A stretch of 6,811 nucleotides of DNA, taken from the NCBI GenBank assembly GCA_023269455.1, contig JAHFTG010000113.1:1-6811 (forward strand). The letters are read 5' to 3'. The position numbers and the translations under genes are program-made. Positions 6,512-6,811 of the stretch are shown here, piece after piece (position 1 is the stretch's first letter; each line of letters begins with the position of its first letter). Source of the DNA: Opitutaceae bacterium (GTDB taxonomy: Bacteria > Verrucomicrobiota > Verrucomicrobiia > Opitutales > Opitutaceae). The notes below the pieces were generated by a model. It was not told where the DNA came from. It did not search any database and saw nothing but the letters and a program-made list of their open reading frames with translations.

Positions 6512-6811
6512 TTAGCTTCCTGGTTTTTCCACGGGGACTTTGGCGAGTGTTTCCGGGACTTGGTCGGCCGGATAAGTGGGGAAACTGAGTTCGAGCAGCG
6601 AAATCGCGGGGATTTCGAAGCGCATCGTTCCGGCGCTGCGATCCACGAGCATCGTCACCGCGACAGGAATGCCGCCGCCCTGCTTCACGATCTCGATGCA
6701 CTCCAGCACGCGCCCGCCGCGGGTGACGACGTCCTCGACGATCAGCACCGGCTCGCCGGGGGCGAACTTGAAGCCGCGCCGCAGCACGAGACGGTCGTTT
6801 TCTTTTTCGGC
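6512..6811 (-). CDS. pyrE: Orotate phosphoribosyltransferase PyrE (C-terminal part)
   Basis: PyrE joins orotate to PRPP to give orotidine 5'-monophosphate, the fifth step of pyrimidine synthesis. The last 99 codons are visible and the frame is open through base 6811, so the 5' part lies outside the window. The GTG at 6787 is an internal Val, because the upstream in-frame residues (AEKENDRL) belong to the usual segment before LRRGF. The PRPP-binding motif VLIVEDVVTRGG is encoded at 6713-6748. The protein ends with the family pattern FPTYPAD...VPVEKPGS. TRGG in place of the more familiar TTGG is, to my knowledge, a known variant. The gene converges on htrA and shares its terminator. Another type I phosphoribosyltransferase is possible in principle, but the C-terminal KPGS pattern favours PyrE. 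Confidence 0.93.
   Translation of the reverse strand, partial: AEKENDRLVLRRGFKFAPGEPVLIVEDVVTRGGRVLECIEIVKQGGGIPVAVTMLVDRSAGTMRFEIPAISLLELSFPTYPADQVPETLAKVPVEKPGS

Noticed and set aside
1..6811. Search for CRISPR repeats, insertion sequences, tRNA/rRNA genes, toxin-antitoxin or phage genes
   Set aside because: No direct-repeat array, transposase, cloverleaf-like sequence or small accessory genes were seen. Coding sequence for six housekeeping proteins fills nearly the whole window.

Overview
The window is a high-GC, gene-dense stretch of chromosome from a Gram-negative (LPS-making, two-membrane) bacterium. It reads as housekeeping DNA with no mobile elements, CRISPR, RNA genes or phage traits. 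The protein styles, the Skp/LpxD/Prs gene order and the near absence of Shine-Dalgarno sequences would fit a verrucomicrobial (Opitutus-like) genome. That placement is an inference from general familiarity, not a search result.

Layout on the + strand: (1) a 5'-truncated bamA (1-2139), the outer-membrane beta-barrel assembly channel; (2) a skp/ompH-type periplasmic chaperone gene (2170-2829), 30 bp behind it and closed by a strong intrinsic terminator (2851-2884); (3) lpxD (2937-3992), the lipid A N-acyltransferase; (4) prs (4020-4967), PRPP synthetase, 27 bp behind lpxD; (5) an htrA/degQ-type periplasmic serine protease with two PDZ domains (5040-6437), preceded by a sigma-E-like promoter candidate. 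A bidirectional terminator (6447-6480) separates these from the convergent 3' end of pyrE (orotate phosphoribosyltransferase, minus strand, 6512-6811, continuing past the window). No gene-free gap exceeds about 75 bp.

Functionally, bamA, skp, lpxD and htrA form an envelope-biogenesis and quality-control set: Skp carries unfolded outer-membrane proteins, BamA inserts them, LpxD makes lipid A for the outer leaflet, and HtrA degrades or refolds what fails. prs and pyrE are nucleotide metabolism (PRPP maker and PRPP user). The bamA-skp-lpxD order is widely conserved, but the usual fabZ-lpxA continuation is replaced here by prs.

I did not find a new biological system. The observations most worth checking are a sigma-E-like promoter placed so close to the htrA start that the mRNA would be nearly leaderless, a sharp codon-usage change inside bamA near base 1620, and the consistent lack of Shine-Dalgarno sequences, including a 39-base G-free stretch running into the skp start.
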